Shown: positions 56,938 to 64,000 of the stretch, piece after piece
Layout of the letters: the number at the start of each line of letters is the position of its first letter
How positions within the stretch are numbered: position 1 is the first letter of the stretch
Assembly: GCF_014692495.1 (NCBI RefSeq)
Contig: NZ_JACOIJ010000004.1
Span: 157,923-221,922 of the forward strand
DNA: 64,000 nucleotides
Origin: Sphingobacterium litopenaei
GTDB taxonomy: Bacteria > Bacteroidota > Bacteroidia > Sphingobacteriales > Sphingobacteriaceae
Direction of reading: 5' to 3'
Notes under the pieces: model-generated
The model's database searches: none
Seen by the model: only the letters and a program-made list of their open reading frames with translations
What the model was told of the DNA's origin: nothing
Translations under genes and position numbers: made by a program

Positions 56938-57199
56938 AAGCTTTTGTTACCCCTGGGATTTTTCCATCAAGTGCCATCTCACGGAAAGTTACACGAGAGA
57001 TACCAAATTGACGCATATATCCTTTAGGACGACCTGTTAATTTACAACGGTTGTGTAAACGAACTGGTGAAGCATTTTTAGGTAATTTGTCTAACGCTGC
57101 GTAGTCTCCAGCTTCTTTAAGAGCTGCACGTTTAGCTGCATATTTAGCAACTAATTTTTGACGTTTAACTTCGCGTGCTTTTAATCCTTCTTTAGCCAT
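56930..57199 (-). CDS. rpsN: 30S ribosomal protein S14
   Basis: 89-residue long-form S14 lacking the CxxC zinc ribbon (one Cys in [20 protein letters not shown]), thus the zinc-independent type. Its start overlaps the end of rplE by 8 bases. Confidence 0.98.
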   Translation of the reverse strand: MAKEGLKAREVKRQKLVAKYAAKRAALKEAGDYAALDKLPKNASPVRLHNRCKLTGRPKGYMRQFGISRVTFREMALDGKIPGVTKASW

Positions 57200-57761
57200 T
57201 GTTGTTCGAATTTTGATTTTTGAATGGTAAACCGAATTGTTTTAATAACTCCAACGCTTCGATATCATTTCCAGCTGAAGTCACGAAAGTGATGTCCATA
57301 CCAGCGATTTTGTTGATTTTGTCAATGTTGATCTCTGGGAAAATGATTTGCTCTGTGATACCTAAGTTGTAGTTACCTCTTCCGTCAAAACCTTTGTCAT
57401 TGATACCACGAAAATCGCGGATACGAGGCAAAGATACTGCGATCAAACGGTCTAAGAATTCGTACATATTGTTGTCGCGTAATGTTACACGAGCACCAAC
57501 TGGCATTCCTTTACGAAGTTTGAAGTTAGAGATATCTTTTTTCGATTTAGTAGCAACTGCTTGCTGACCAGTGATCAATGTTAATTCAGCGATAGCGTTA
57601 TCGATTAATTTTTTATCTGCTGTTGCAGCACCGATACCTTGTGATACGACAATTTTCTCAAGTTTCGGAACTTGCATAACGCTTTTATACTGGAATTTTT
57701 CTTTAAGCGCTGTACGGATTTCTTCCGCATATTTCGCTTTTAATCTTGGTACGTAAGTCAT
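57192..57761 (-). CDS. rplE: 50S ribosomal protein L5
   Basis: 189-residue L5 that binds 5S r[47 protein letters not shown] and FGLPF at the end. Overlaps rplX by one base and rpsN by 8 bases. Confidence 0.99.
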   Translation of the reverse strand: MTYVPRLKAKYAEEIRTALKEKFQYKSVMQVPKLEKIVVSQGIGAATADKKLIDNAIAELTLITGQQAVATKSKKDISNFKLRKGMPVGARVTLRDNNMYEFLDRLIAVSLPRIRDFRGINDKGFDGRGNYNLGITEQIIFPEINIDKINKIAGMDITFVTSAGNDIEALELLKQFGLPFKNQNSNNNG

Positions 57762-58102
57762 TATTTAATTTCCTCCCCTGATTTTTTAGCGTAACGAACA
57801 ATTTTGCCATCTGCATTAACTTTGCGACCTATACGAGTAGGAGCTCCTGTTTTAGGATCAATCAAAGCTAAGTTTGAGATGTTGATAGCAGCTTCTTTCT
57901 CGATAATACCACCTTGAGGATTAGCTGCGCTAGGTTTAGTGTGTTTTTTTACGATGTTAGCGCCTTCTACGATAGCTCTGTTTGCATCCACTAAAACTTG
58001 CAATACTTTTCCTTGAACACCTTTAGAGTTACCAGCGATAACTTTCACTAAATCACCTTTTTTAATTTTGATTTTGTGAGTTGTTTTTGTTTTCTGTGCC
58101 AT
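57761..58102 (-). CDS. rplX: 50S ribosomal protein L24
   Basis: 113-residue L24 with the KOW motif ([20 protein letters not shown], about 15-34) and [23 protein letters not shown]. Two bases after rplN. Confidence 0.99.
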   Translation of the reverse strand: MAQKTKTTHKIKIKKGDLVKVIAGNSKGVQGKVLQVLVDANRAIVEGANIVKKHTKPSAANPQGGIIEKEAAINISNLALIDPKTGAPTRIGRKVNADGKIVRYAKKSGEEIK

Positions 58103-58104
58103 AA

Positions 58105-58473
58105 TTATAAAACCTCCGGTGCTAGTGATACAATCTTCATGAACTGTTTCTCACGTAATTCACGGGCAACTGGGCCGAAAATACGTGTTCCACGAGGTTC
58201 ATCATTATTATTTAATAATACTGCAGCGTTGTCATCGAAACGAATGTAAGAACCATCTTTACGACGGATTTCTTTTTTCGTACGTACTACTACTGCTTTA
58301 GAAACTGATCCTTTTTTTACGTTTCCTGAAGGCATAGCGCTCTTTACAGATACAACAATCTTATCACCGATTGATGCATAACGCTTGCGCGTACCGCCCA
58401 ACACACGGATAACTAAAACTTCTTTAGCACCGCTGTTGTCAGCTACATTTAGTCTTGATTCTTGTTGTACCAT
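58105..58473 (-). CDS. rplN: 50S ribosomal protein L14
   Basis: 122-residue L14: [19 protein letters not shown] start, then [32 protein letters not shown]. One base after rpsQ. Confidence 0.99.
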   Translation of the reverse strand: MVQQESRLNVADNSGAKEVLVIRVLGGTRKRYASIGDKIVVSVKSAMPSGNVKKGSVSKAVVVRTKKEIRRKDGSYIRFDDNAAVLLNNNDEPRGTRIFGPVARELREKQFMKIVSLAPEVL

Positions 58474-58474
58474 G

Positions 58475-58729
58475 TTATTTAGCTCTTTCTAATATTTCAA
58501 CTAATCTCCAGTTCTTTGTTTTACTCAGCGGACGAGTTTCCATGATTAATACCGTATCGCCGATACCGCAGGTATTAGTTTCGTCATGAGCTTTGAATTT
58601 AGTAGTTTTCTTAACGAATTTACCATAGATAGGGTGTTTTACTTTACGTTCAACAGCTACTACGATAGATTTGTCCATCTTGTTGCTAACTACTAAGCCG
58701 ATTCTTGTTTTTCTTAAATTTCTTTCCAT
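58475..58729 (-). CDS. rpsQ: 30S ribosomal protein S17
   Basis: 84-residue OB-fold S17: [32 protein letters not shown] and [20 protein letters not shown]. Fourteen bases after rpmC. Confidence 0.99.
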   Translation of the reverse strand: MERNLRKTRIGLVVSNKMDKSIVVAVERKVKHPIYGKFVKKTTKFKAHDETNTCGIGDTVLIMETRPLSKTKNWRLVEILERAK

Positions 58730-58743
58730 TTCGACTTTGATTT

Positions 58744-58962
58744 TTACGCCTCAGAGGCTGTTTCAGATTTTGCTGCATTTTTACGCTTAGAGATCTCAGT
58801 AGAGATACGAGCGATATTTTTGCGAGCTGCTTTCAAAACGTTAGGGTTTTCTAAAGCAGAAACAGCATGTGCAAATTTCAATTTGTTTAACGCTGCTTTT
58901 TCTTCAACTAATTTAGCTGTTAGAGCGTCATTTGCTAATTCTACGATTTCTGAATTTTTCAT
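58744..58962 (-). CDS. rpmC: 50S ribosomal protein L29
   Basis: 72-residue two-helix L29 at the tunnel exit; [26 protein letters not shown] is the family core (degenerate LRFQ.A.GQL motif). An Ala/Glu-rich tail follows. Confidence 0.97.
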   Translation of the reverse strand: MKNSEIVELANDALTAKLVEEKAALNKLKFAHAVSALENPNVLKAARKNIARISTEISKRKNAAKSETASEA

Positions 58963-59005
58963 TGTTTTCAGTGTTATGCTGGGTTATCAATTCTGTTTAT
59001 ATGAT

Positions 59006-59030
59006 GCCTCCCGAGTAACGGTCGAGAGGC
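59006..59030 (-). other. Intercistronic hairpin rplP-rpmC
   Basis: GCCTC-C-CGA...TCG-A-GAGGC, 8 bp with one mismatch, in the 94-base gap between rplP and rpmC. No T-run. Confidence 0.5.
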
Positions 59031-59056
59031 TAAACTATTGACATTACCAACGATTT

Positions 59057-59479
59057 TTATGCTTCAACGTAGTCTCTACGTATTACAAACTTAGTTTGTA
59101 CCGGTAATTTTTGAGCTGCAAGGCGTAAAGCTTCTTTAGCAATCTCTAAAGATACACCTTCTGCTTCGAATAACATACGGCCTGGTCTTACAACTGCTAC
59201 CCAATATTCAGGAGCACCTTTACCTTTACCCATACGTACCTCTGCAGGCTTTTTAGTAACCGGTTTGTCAGGGAAGATACGGATCCATACTTGACCTTCA
59301 CGTTTCATATAACGTGTTACCGCGATACGAGCTGCCTCGATTTGACGGCTAGTGATCCATGCTTCTTCCATTGATTTGATACCGAAAGAACCGAAAGCTA
59401 ATTCTGCTCCACGAGAAGCATTACCTTTCATACGGCCTTTTTGCATCTTTCTGAACTTCGTTCTTTTTGGCTGTAACAT
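59057..59479 (-). CDS. rplP: 50S ribosomal protein L16
   Basis: 140-residue L16: [19 protein letters not shown] start and [34 protein letters not shown]. The Arg in the KGKG-loop region is the site hydroxylated by RoxA-type oxygenases in some bacteria. Confidence 0.99.
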   Translation of the reverse strand: MLQPKRTKFRKMQKGRMKGNASRGAELAFGSFGIKSMEEAWITSRQIEAARIAVTRYMKREGQVWIRIFPDKPVTKKPAEVRMGKGKGAPEYWVAVVRPGRMLFEAEGVSLEIAKEALRLAAQKLPVQTKFVIRRDYVEA

Positions 59480-59495
59480 GTTCGTATTTTTTTAA

Positions 59496-59513
59496 TCCCG
59501 CCCTATGACGGGA
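59496..59513 (-). other. Small hairpin rpsC-rplP
   Basis: TCCCG-N8-CGGGA, 5 bp, in the 56-base gap between rpsC and rplP. Confidence 0.4.
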
Positions 59514-59535
59514 CAATTTTAAATCTTGTTATTAA

Positions 59536-60330
59536 TTAATCTTTTTTAGCACCACGGTTTTGTCCGCCACGGTTTCCACCACGGTTGTTGTCACGACGAC
59601 CACCACGGTTATTACCACCACGGTTATCACGACGCTCACCGCCTTCGTTTCCGCCACGAGTTTTCGTGTTAGAAGTTTGACCAATGTTAGGAGATAAGTC
59701 ACGTTTACCGTAAACTTCACCTTTACAGATCCATACTTTGATACCAATTTTACCGTAAGTAGTTAAAGCTTCTGCTAAAGCGTAGTCGATATCAGCACGT
59801 AATGTGTGTAGAGGAGTTCTTCCTTCTTTGTATTGCTCAGTACGAGCCATCTCAGCACCACCTAAACGACCTGAACACATGATTTTGATACCTTCTGCGC
59901 CCATACGCATTGTAGAAGCGATAGAAGTTTTCATTGCACGACGGAATGAAATACGCGCTTCTAATTGCTTAGCTACACCTTCAGCTACTAATTTAGCATC
60001 TAGTTCTGGACGTTTGATCTCGAAGATGTTGATTTGAACATCTTTTTTAGTCAATTTTTTCAACTCTTCTTTGATCTTGTCAACTTCTTGACCACCTTTA
60101 CCGATAACGATTCCTGGACGAGCCGTGTGAATAGTTACAGTGATGCGTTTCAAAGTTCTTTCAATAACAACTTTAGCTACGCCACCTTTAGCGATACGTA
60201 CAGAAAGATATTTTCTGATTTTTTGGTCTTCAACTAATTTATCGGAATAGTTCTTTCCGCCGAACCAGTTAGAATCCCATCCTTTGATGATTCCTAATCT
60301 GCTACCTATTGGATTTGCTTTTTGTCCCAT
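59536..60330 (-). CDS. rpsC: 30S ribosomal protein S3 with Arg/Gly-rich tail
   Basis: 264-residue S3. The normal protein (KH domain with [18 protein letters not shown]-terminal [16 protein letters not shown]) ends near residue 220. An extra tail of about 45 residues is made of RGG, NRGG and RRDN repeats, predicted disordered and RNA-binding in character. E. coli S3 has 233 residues. In-frame and followed by a normal stop. Confidence 0.98.
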   Translation of the reverse strand: MGQKANPIGSRLGIIKGWDSNWFGGKNYSDKLVEDQKIRKYLSVRIAKGGVAKVVIERTLKRITVTIHTARPGIVIGKGGQEVDKIKEELKKLTKKDVQINIFEIKRPELDAKLVAEGVAKQLEARISFRRAMKTSIASTMRMGAEGIKIMCSGRLGGAEMARTEQYKEGRTPLHTLRADIDYALAEALTTYGKIGIKVWICKGEVYGKRDLSPNIGQTSNTKTRGGNEGGERRDNRGGNNRGGRRDNNRGGNRGGQNRGAKKD

Positions 60331-60341
60331 TCTATAATAAA

Positions 60342-60773
60342 TTAGTTGTTAACGTTATTTAAACTATCTACTACCAATGTTACGTGGTTTGAGCGTTTGC
60401 GTACTCTATATCCACGACCTTGAGGAGCTGGACGTAATCTTTTCAATTGACGACCACCACCTACTGAAACTTCTTTCACGAATAATGCGCTGTCTGCTAC
60501 AGATGCACCTTCATTACTAGATTCCCAGTTTTTGATTGCAGATAATAACAATTTCTCTACGCGAGCTGCTGCCTCTTTGCTTGAATGTTTTAGAATGTAA
60601 AGAGCGTTCTCTACTTTCTCGCCACGGATAAGATCCACTACTAAACGCATTTTGCGTGGAGAAGTAGGGCAATTCAATAATTTGGCAGTAGAAGCTCCTC
60701 CTGTTTGAGCTTTTGCCTGCTCTTTGCGTTGTCTGATAAGTACAGACTTCTTAACTTTTTTTGTTGCTTCCAT
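60342..60773 (-). CDS. rplV: 50S ribosomal protein L22
   Basis: 143-residue L22 of the exit tunnel: [30 protein letters not shown] and the tunnel hairpin [26 protein letters not shown]. It carries about 25 extra N-terminal residues (Lys/Gln-rich). Confidence 0.99.
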   Translation of the reverse strand: MEATKKVKKSVLIRQRKEQAKAQTGGASTAKLLNCPTSPRKMRLVVDLIRGEKVENALYILKHSSKEAAARVEKLLLSAIKNWESSNEGASVADSALFVKEVSVGGGRQLKRLRPAPQGRGYRVRKRSNHVTLVVDSLNNVNN

Positions 60774-60779
60774 TACCTA

Positions 60780-61046
60780 TTATTTTTTCTTTTCTGCGTG
60801 GCCTTTGAATGTACGCGTAGGCGCAAATTCACCAAGCTTGTGACCAACCATATTTTCTGTTACATAAACTGGAATAAATTTATTCCCGTTGTGCACTGCG
60901 AAGGTATGGCCAACAAAATCAGGTGAAATCATTGATCTACGAGACCAAGTTTTGATAACTGATTTTTTGTTTGTTTCATTCTGAGAAAGAACTTTTCTTT
61001 CTAAGTTGTGATCGATGTAAGGACCTTTTTTAATTGAACGAGCCAT
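60780..61046 (-). CDS. rpsS: 30S ribosomal protein S19
   Basis: 88-residue S19: [19 protein letters not shown] start and [41 protein letters not shown]. Its start overlaps the rplB stop by one base. Confidence 0.99.
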   Translation of the reverse strand: MARSIKKGPYIDHNLERKVLSQNETNKKSVIKTWSRRSMISPDFVGHTFAVHNGNKFIPVYVTENMVGHKLGEFAPTRTFKGHAEKKK

Positions 61047-61873
61047 TATTTTTTCCTTCTTTCAATGATGTAACGATTCGATGTTTTCTTTTTGTAGCGT
61101 GTTTTGAAACCTTTAGCTAACACACCTGTACGAGAACGTGGGTGACCTCCTGATGTACGGCCTTCACCACCACCCATAGGGTGATCAACTGGGTTCATCG
61201 CAACACCACGAACGCGAGGACGACGACCTAAGTGACGTTTACGACCAGCTTTACCTAATACTTGGTTAGCTTTTTCAGCATTTGATACTGAACCGATAGT
61301 CGCAACACATGTCAATAAGATCATGCGAACTTCGCCTGATGGCAATTTGATAATAGCATATTTACCGTCACGAGCAGACAATTGAGCATAAGTACCAGCC
61401 GAACGAGCGATTGAACCTCCTTGACCAGGATTCAATTCGATGTTGTGGATGATAGAACCCAATGGAATGTTTGCTAATGGTAATGTATTACCTACTTCTG
61501 GAGCAACTTTTTCACCTGCAATTACAGTCATACCCACTTGTAATCCTGTAGGAGCGATGATGTAGCGTTTTTCACCATCTGCGTAGTGCAATAATGCAAT
61601 ACGTGCTGTACGGTTTGGATCGTACTCGATAGTAGCTACTGTTGCTGGGATTTCTTTTTTATCGCGTTTGAAATCTATAATACGGTAAACTTTCTTGTGT
61701 CCGCCACCGATATAACGCATAGTCATTTTACCAGTCTTGTTACGACCACCTGATCTTTTGTTTGCTCCTACTACCAACGACTTTTCAGGAACGTTTGTAG
61801 TAACATCAGAATAGTCTGCGCCTACTCTGAAACGAGTACCAGGGGTAACCGGTCTGAATCTTTTAACTGCCAT
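61046..61873 (-). CDS. rplB: 50S ribosomal protein L2
   Basis: 275-residue L2, the peptidyl-transferase-centre protein; [22 protein letters not shown] and the C-terminal [21 protein letters not shown] with the conserved His are present. Confidence 0.99.
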   Translation of the reverse strand: MAVKRFRPVTPGTRFRVGADYSDVTTNVPEKSLVVGANKRSGGRNKTGKMTMRYIGGGHKKVYRIIDFKRDKKEIPATVATIEYDPNRTARIALLHYADGEKRYIIAPTGLQVGMTVIAGEKVAPEVGNTLPLANIPLGSIIHNIELNPGQGGSIARSAGTYAQLSARDGKYAIIKLPSGEVRMILLTCVATIGSVSNAEKANQVLGKAGRKRHLGRRPRVRGVAMNPVDHPMGGGEGRTSGGHPRSRTGVLAKGFKTRYKKKTSNRYIIERRKK

Positions 61874-61880
61874 TTTTTAT

Positions 61881-62171
61881 TTATATAACACTGTAAAAGT
61901 CAATAGTTTCACCATCTTGAATTGTGATGATGGCTTTTTTATACTTAGGAGCTCTTCCAGAAACGAATCCTGCTTTAGTGTAACGGCTTTTTGCTTTACC
62001 AGCTACTACTGAAGTATTTACTGCAACTACAGTTACACCAAACATTTCTTCGATAGCAGATTTAATCTGAATTTTGTTAGCTCTATGATCTACTTTGAAA
62101 GCATAACGGTTCAATTTCTCCGTTAATAATGAAGCTTTCTCAGTTAAAATAGGTTTTTTAATAATCTCCAT
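61881..62171 (-). CDS. rplW: 50S ribosomal protein L23
   Basis: 96-residue L23 at the tunnel exit, docking site for trigger factor and SRP. EIIKKPILTEKASLLTEKLNRYAFKVDHRANKIQIKSAIEEMF is typical. One base after rplD. Confidence 0.98.
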   Translation of the reverse strand: MEIIKKPILTEKASLLTEKLNRYAFKVDHRANKIQIKSAIEEMFGVTVVAVNTSVVAGKAKSRYTKAGFVSGRAPKYKKAIITIQDGETIDFYSVI

Positions 62172-62172
62172 A

Positions 62173-62802
62173 TTACTTAGCGAATGCTTCCTCCAAAGTT
62201 TTAACAGAATCTGTAGTTAACAATAATTTAGTAGCGTTCAATACATCATATGTATTTAATTCTGACACTACTACAACTTTTGCTTTTTTCAAGTTTCTGC
62301 TTGATAAATAAACATTGTTATCGTAAGCTGGCAATACTAATAAAGTTTTTTCGTCAGCTACATTTAATGCGTTAACTAAAGCTACATAGTTTTTAGTTTT
62401 GATTGTATCGAATGATACTGAATCTAAAACTACAACATTGTTTTCTTGTGCTTTGTAAGATAACGCTGATTTACGTGCTACTTGTTTCAATTTTTTGTTC
62501 AATTTGAACGAGTAATCACGAGGTTGAGGACCGAATACACGACCACCACCGTTAAACAATGGAGATTTGATAGAACCCGCACGAGCACCACCAGTACCTT
62601 TTTGTTTGTGTAGTTTACGAGTAGAACCCGCGATTTCATTACGTTGTTTAGACTTGTGAGTACCTTGGCGTTGATTCGCTAAGTATTGTTTCACATCTAA
62701 ATAGATCGCATGGTCGTTAGGTGTTACACCGAAAACTGTTTCAGGAAGTTGCACCTTGGCACCTGTTTCTTTACCTGATAAATTTAATACATTAACTTCC
62801 AT
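62173..62802 (-). CDS. rplD: 50S ribosomal protein L4
   Basis: 209-residue L4 with the extended tunnel loop [39 protein letters not shown] (about 60-98). In E. coli L4 autoregulates the S10 operon by binding the leader; here a small leader hairpin exists before rplC but no resemblance to the E. coli leader is claimed. Confidence 0.99.
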   Translation of the reverse strand: MEVNVLNLSGKETGAKVQLPETVFGVTPNDHAIYLDVKQYLANQRQGTHKSKQRNEIAGSTRKLHKQKGTGGARAGSIKSPLFNGGGRVFGPQPRDYSFKLNKKLKQVARKSALSYKAQENNVVVLDSVSFDTIKTKNYVALVNALNVADEKTLLVLPAYDNNVYLSSRNLKKAKVVVVSELNTYDVLNATKLLLTTDSVKTLEEAFAK

Positions 62803-62807
62803 CTCTA

Positions 62808-63425
62808 CTATTTGTCTAAGATTACGTAAGAACCTTTAGCTCCTGGGATAGAGCCACTAACTACGATTAGGTTTTGCTCAGCATAAACTTTCAATACTTG
62901 TAAGTTTTGAACCTTTACACGCTCACCACCTGTACGACCCGCCATGCGCATTCCTTTGAATACACGTGAAGGCCAAGAAGAAGCACCTAATGAACCTGGA
63001 GCACGTAGTCTGTTGTGCTGACCGTGAGTCGCACCACCTACACCACCAAATCCGTGACGCTTCATAACACCTTGAAAACCTTTACCTTTTGAAGTACCAA
63101 CTACGTCTACGTACTCACCTTCTTCGAATAAAGTTACATCAACGATGTCACCTAGTGATTTCTCATCCTCGAAAGTTTTGAATTCAACTAGTTTACGCTT
63201 AGGAGTCACGCCCGCTTTCGCGAAGTGTCCTTTAAGAGGAGCAGTTGTGTTCTTTTCCTTAGCATCATCATAGCCAAGTTGAACAGCTGAATAACCGTCC
63301 TTCTCTACCGTACGTATCTGCGTTACCACGCACGGCCCAGCCTCGATTACTGTACAAGGGATGTTTTTCCCTTCAGCATTGAACAGGCTGGTCATTCCTA
63401 CTTTTTTACCAATAATTCCTGACAT
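62808..63425 (-). CDS. rplC: 50S ribosomal protein L3
   Basis: 205-residue L3. The frame is open to 63476, but the ATG at 63425 ([20 protein letters not shown]) matches the family start; the 17 extra residues have no counterpart. The [34 protein letters not shown] block carries the Gln that is methylated by PrmB in other bacteria. First gene of the cluster in this window. Confidence 0.98.
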   Translation of the reverse strand: MSGIIGKKVGMTSLFNAEGKNIPCTVIEAGPCVVTQIRTVEKDGYSAVQLGYDDAKEKNTTAPLKGHFAKAGVTPKRKLVEFKTFEDEKSLGDIVDVTLFEEGEYVDVVGTSKGKGFQGVMKRHGFGGVGGATHGQHNRLRAPGSLGASSWPSRVFKGMRMAGRTGGERVKVQNLQVLKVYAEQNLIVVSGSIPGAKGSYVILDK

Positions 63426-63453
63426 GTTATAAATTAAATTAATTAAAGTCCAT

Positions 63454-63533
63454 CGAAGCAGTAGGGCTTCGCTCAAGACATACTTTCCCCAATAAGGGAC
63501 TGCAAAAGTACAAAGAAATTTATAACTATCAAA
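63454..63533 (-). promoter_or_regulatory. Consensus promoter and leader hairpin of the S10 operon
   Basis: On the - strand: TTTG (63533-63530), 19 bases, TACTTTTG (63510-63503), an exact TTTG-N19-TAnnTTTG match. The start should fall near 63498, giving a 70-base leader that contains the hairpin CGAAGC-N6-GCTTCG (63454-63471). No ribosomal gene precedes rplC within the 284-base gap, so transcription appears to start here. Confidence 0.8.
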
Positions 63534-63684
63534 TAATTAGTGAATTATTTTTTATAAATTATTTAGCCATCATATGTATTAAGTAGCATGTTACTACAAA
63601 ATAAAGGGATAAAAGTTGAACGTTCGCAATGTTAAATAGAGAATAGATTTTCTAAATAAGGTTTCACAAACTTATAATCCCATT

Positions 63685-63739
63685 GTGCCCATTCAAATTA
63701 GCAAGTGAACTACCCATTTGCTAAAGACAAATGGGCTTC
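63685..63739 (-). ncRNA. Right end of an IS200/IS605-type element: omega-RNA 3' end and guide
   Basis: On the - strand the tnpB end is followed by GAAGCCCATTTG, a loop, CAAATGGG and TAGTTCAC (63739-63705), the conserved right-end hairpin of tnpB elements. The 8-bp stem is 63713-63720 with 63728-63735. In characterised elements the omega-RNA scaffold ends at such a TTCAC and the next bases are the guide; here the predicted guide is 63704-63685 (begins TTGCTAATTTG). The 5' end of the RNA lies inside tnpB and is not defined. Confidence 0.6.
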
Positions 63740-64000
63740 GGGCTTCACAGATTTGTGCTTTGTTGCCAAAGTCTTATTTGAGTCTCCGCCCGTGTAATCG
63801 CCAGTTCCTGACGATATTATTTTTAATCCTTCTTTCAGAATGTTTTTTGCAGCGTTTAAATCACGGTCTAAAACGTGTCCATTTTCGCAAGTCCATTCTC
63901 TTATTGAAAGATTTAAGTCTTGATTTATCCAACCGCACTCACAGCAGGTTTTACTTGATGGATAGAAGCGATTGATTTTTACAATCTGTTTATCGTTCCA
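63710..64000 (-). CDS. tnpB: TnpB-family RNA-guided endonuclease (OrfB), C-terminal part
   Basis: The last 96 residues of TnpB, cut by the window edge. The frame on the - strand shows KINRFYPSSKTCCECGW, then LSIREWTCENGHVLDRDLNAAKNIL, the zinc-finger and RuvC-III (Asp in DRDLNAA) region that closes the nuclease. The second zinc knuckle is C-x-x-x-H-like (CENGH) rather than CxxC, a variant seen in this group. TnpB cuts DNA under omega-RNA guidance and aids retention of IS200/IS605 transposons. Whether a tnpA accompanies it cannot be seen. Confidence 0.9.
   Translation of the reverse strand, partial: WNDKQIVKINRFYPSSKTCCECGWINQDLNLSIREWTCENGHVLDRDLNAAKNILKEGLKIISSGTGDYTGGDSNKTLATKHKSVKPEAHLSLANG

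Noticed and set aside
59532..59747. Overlapping Val/Thr-rich ORF in the S3 tail region
   Set aside because: It is a frame shadow of the RGG-coding repeats of rpsC.
63718..63975. Plus-strand ORF at the right edge
   Set aside because: It is antisense to the clear TnpB zinc-finger/RuvC-III coding sequence and has no recognisable motif.

Overview
The window comes from an A+T-rich genome of the phylum Bacteroidota, most likely a Sphingobacterium/Pedobacter-type member of the Sphingobacteriales. The evidence is a SusC/SusD outer-membrane pair, an acetyl/succinylornithine-type carbamoyltransferase, a short F1 epsilon subunit, translation starts without clear Shine-Dalgarno sequences, and promoters of the Bacteroidota form TTTG-N19-TAnnTTTG. 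I recognise no rRNA or tRNA gene and no CRISPR array.

Layout. Positions 1-1303 hold the end of atpD and a short atpC. Positions 1668-16898 hold a branched-chain amino acid cluster on the + strand: ilvE-ilvD-ilvB-ilvN-[DinB-like]-ilvC-leuC-[SAM methyltransferase]-leuD-[tandem ABC ATPase]-leuB-leuA, then a terminator and ilvA. It encodes most of the route from threonine and pyruvate to Ile, Val and Leu, with three non-biosynthetic passenger genes. Positions 17041-21471 hold a 58-residue ORF, a DUF2911 protein, an Rrf2 regulator with its probable target oxidoreductase, and a secreted S9 peptidase. Positions 21910-25716 are a class Ib ribonucleotide reductase cluster (NrdH-like protein, NrdI, NrdE, NrdF). 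Positions 25967-28670 carry a lipoprotein S41 protease, a Dabb-domain lipoprotein and a HAD phosphatase.

Positions 28742-37545 (- strand) look like a small glycan-use locus: GMC oxidoreductase with its small subunit, SusD, SusC, and a GH76 alpha-mannanase-like gene broken by a frameshift. A group IIC intron 5' remnant sits directly behind the terminator of the GMC gene. Positions 37867-43286 hold an FAH-family enzyme, an M23 peptidase, a four-helix-bundle pseudogene, a Bcp peroxiredoxin, glycyl-tRNA synthetase and a coiled-coil secreted protein.

Positions 43314-48133 (- strand) are an arginine operon (argD, acetyl/succinylornithine carbamoyltransferase, argB, proC, argE). Positions 48341-63425 (- strand) are the S10-spc-alpha ribosomal protein cluster from rplC to rplQ, with secY, map, infA, rpmJ and rpoA. 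It starts at rplC from a strong consensus promoter; rpsJ is not adjacent. At the right edge lies the 3' end of an IS200/IS605-type tnpB with the likely end of its guide RNA.

The best leads are: (1) the tnpB end with a conserved right-end hairpin and a readable guide; (2) the group IIC intron remnant; (3) an inverted-repeat operator shared by the Rrf2 gene and the neighbouring oxidoreductase; (4) a 45-bp element shared upstream of susC and the GH76 gene; (5) internal promoters of identical geometry and a hairpin in nearly every long gap of the ribosomal cluster; and (6) passenger genes inside the leu operon. No motif or homology search was run; family calls come from recognised motifs.
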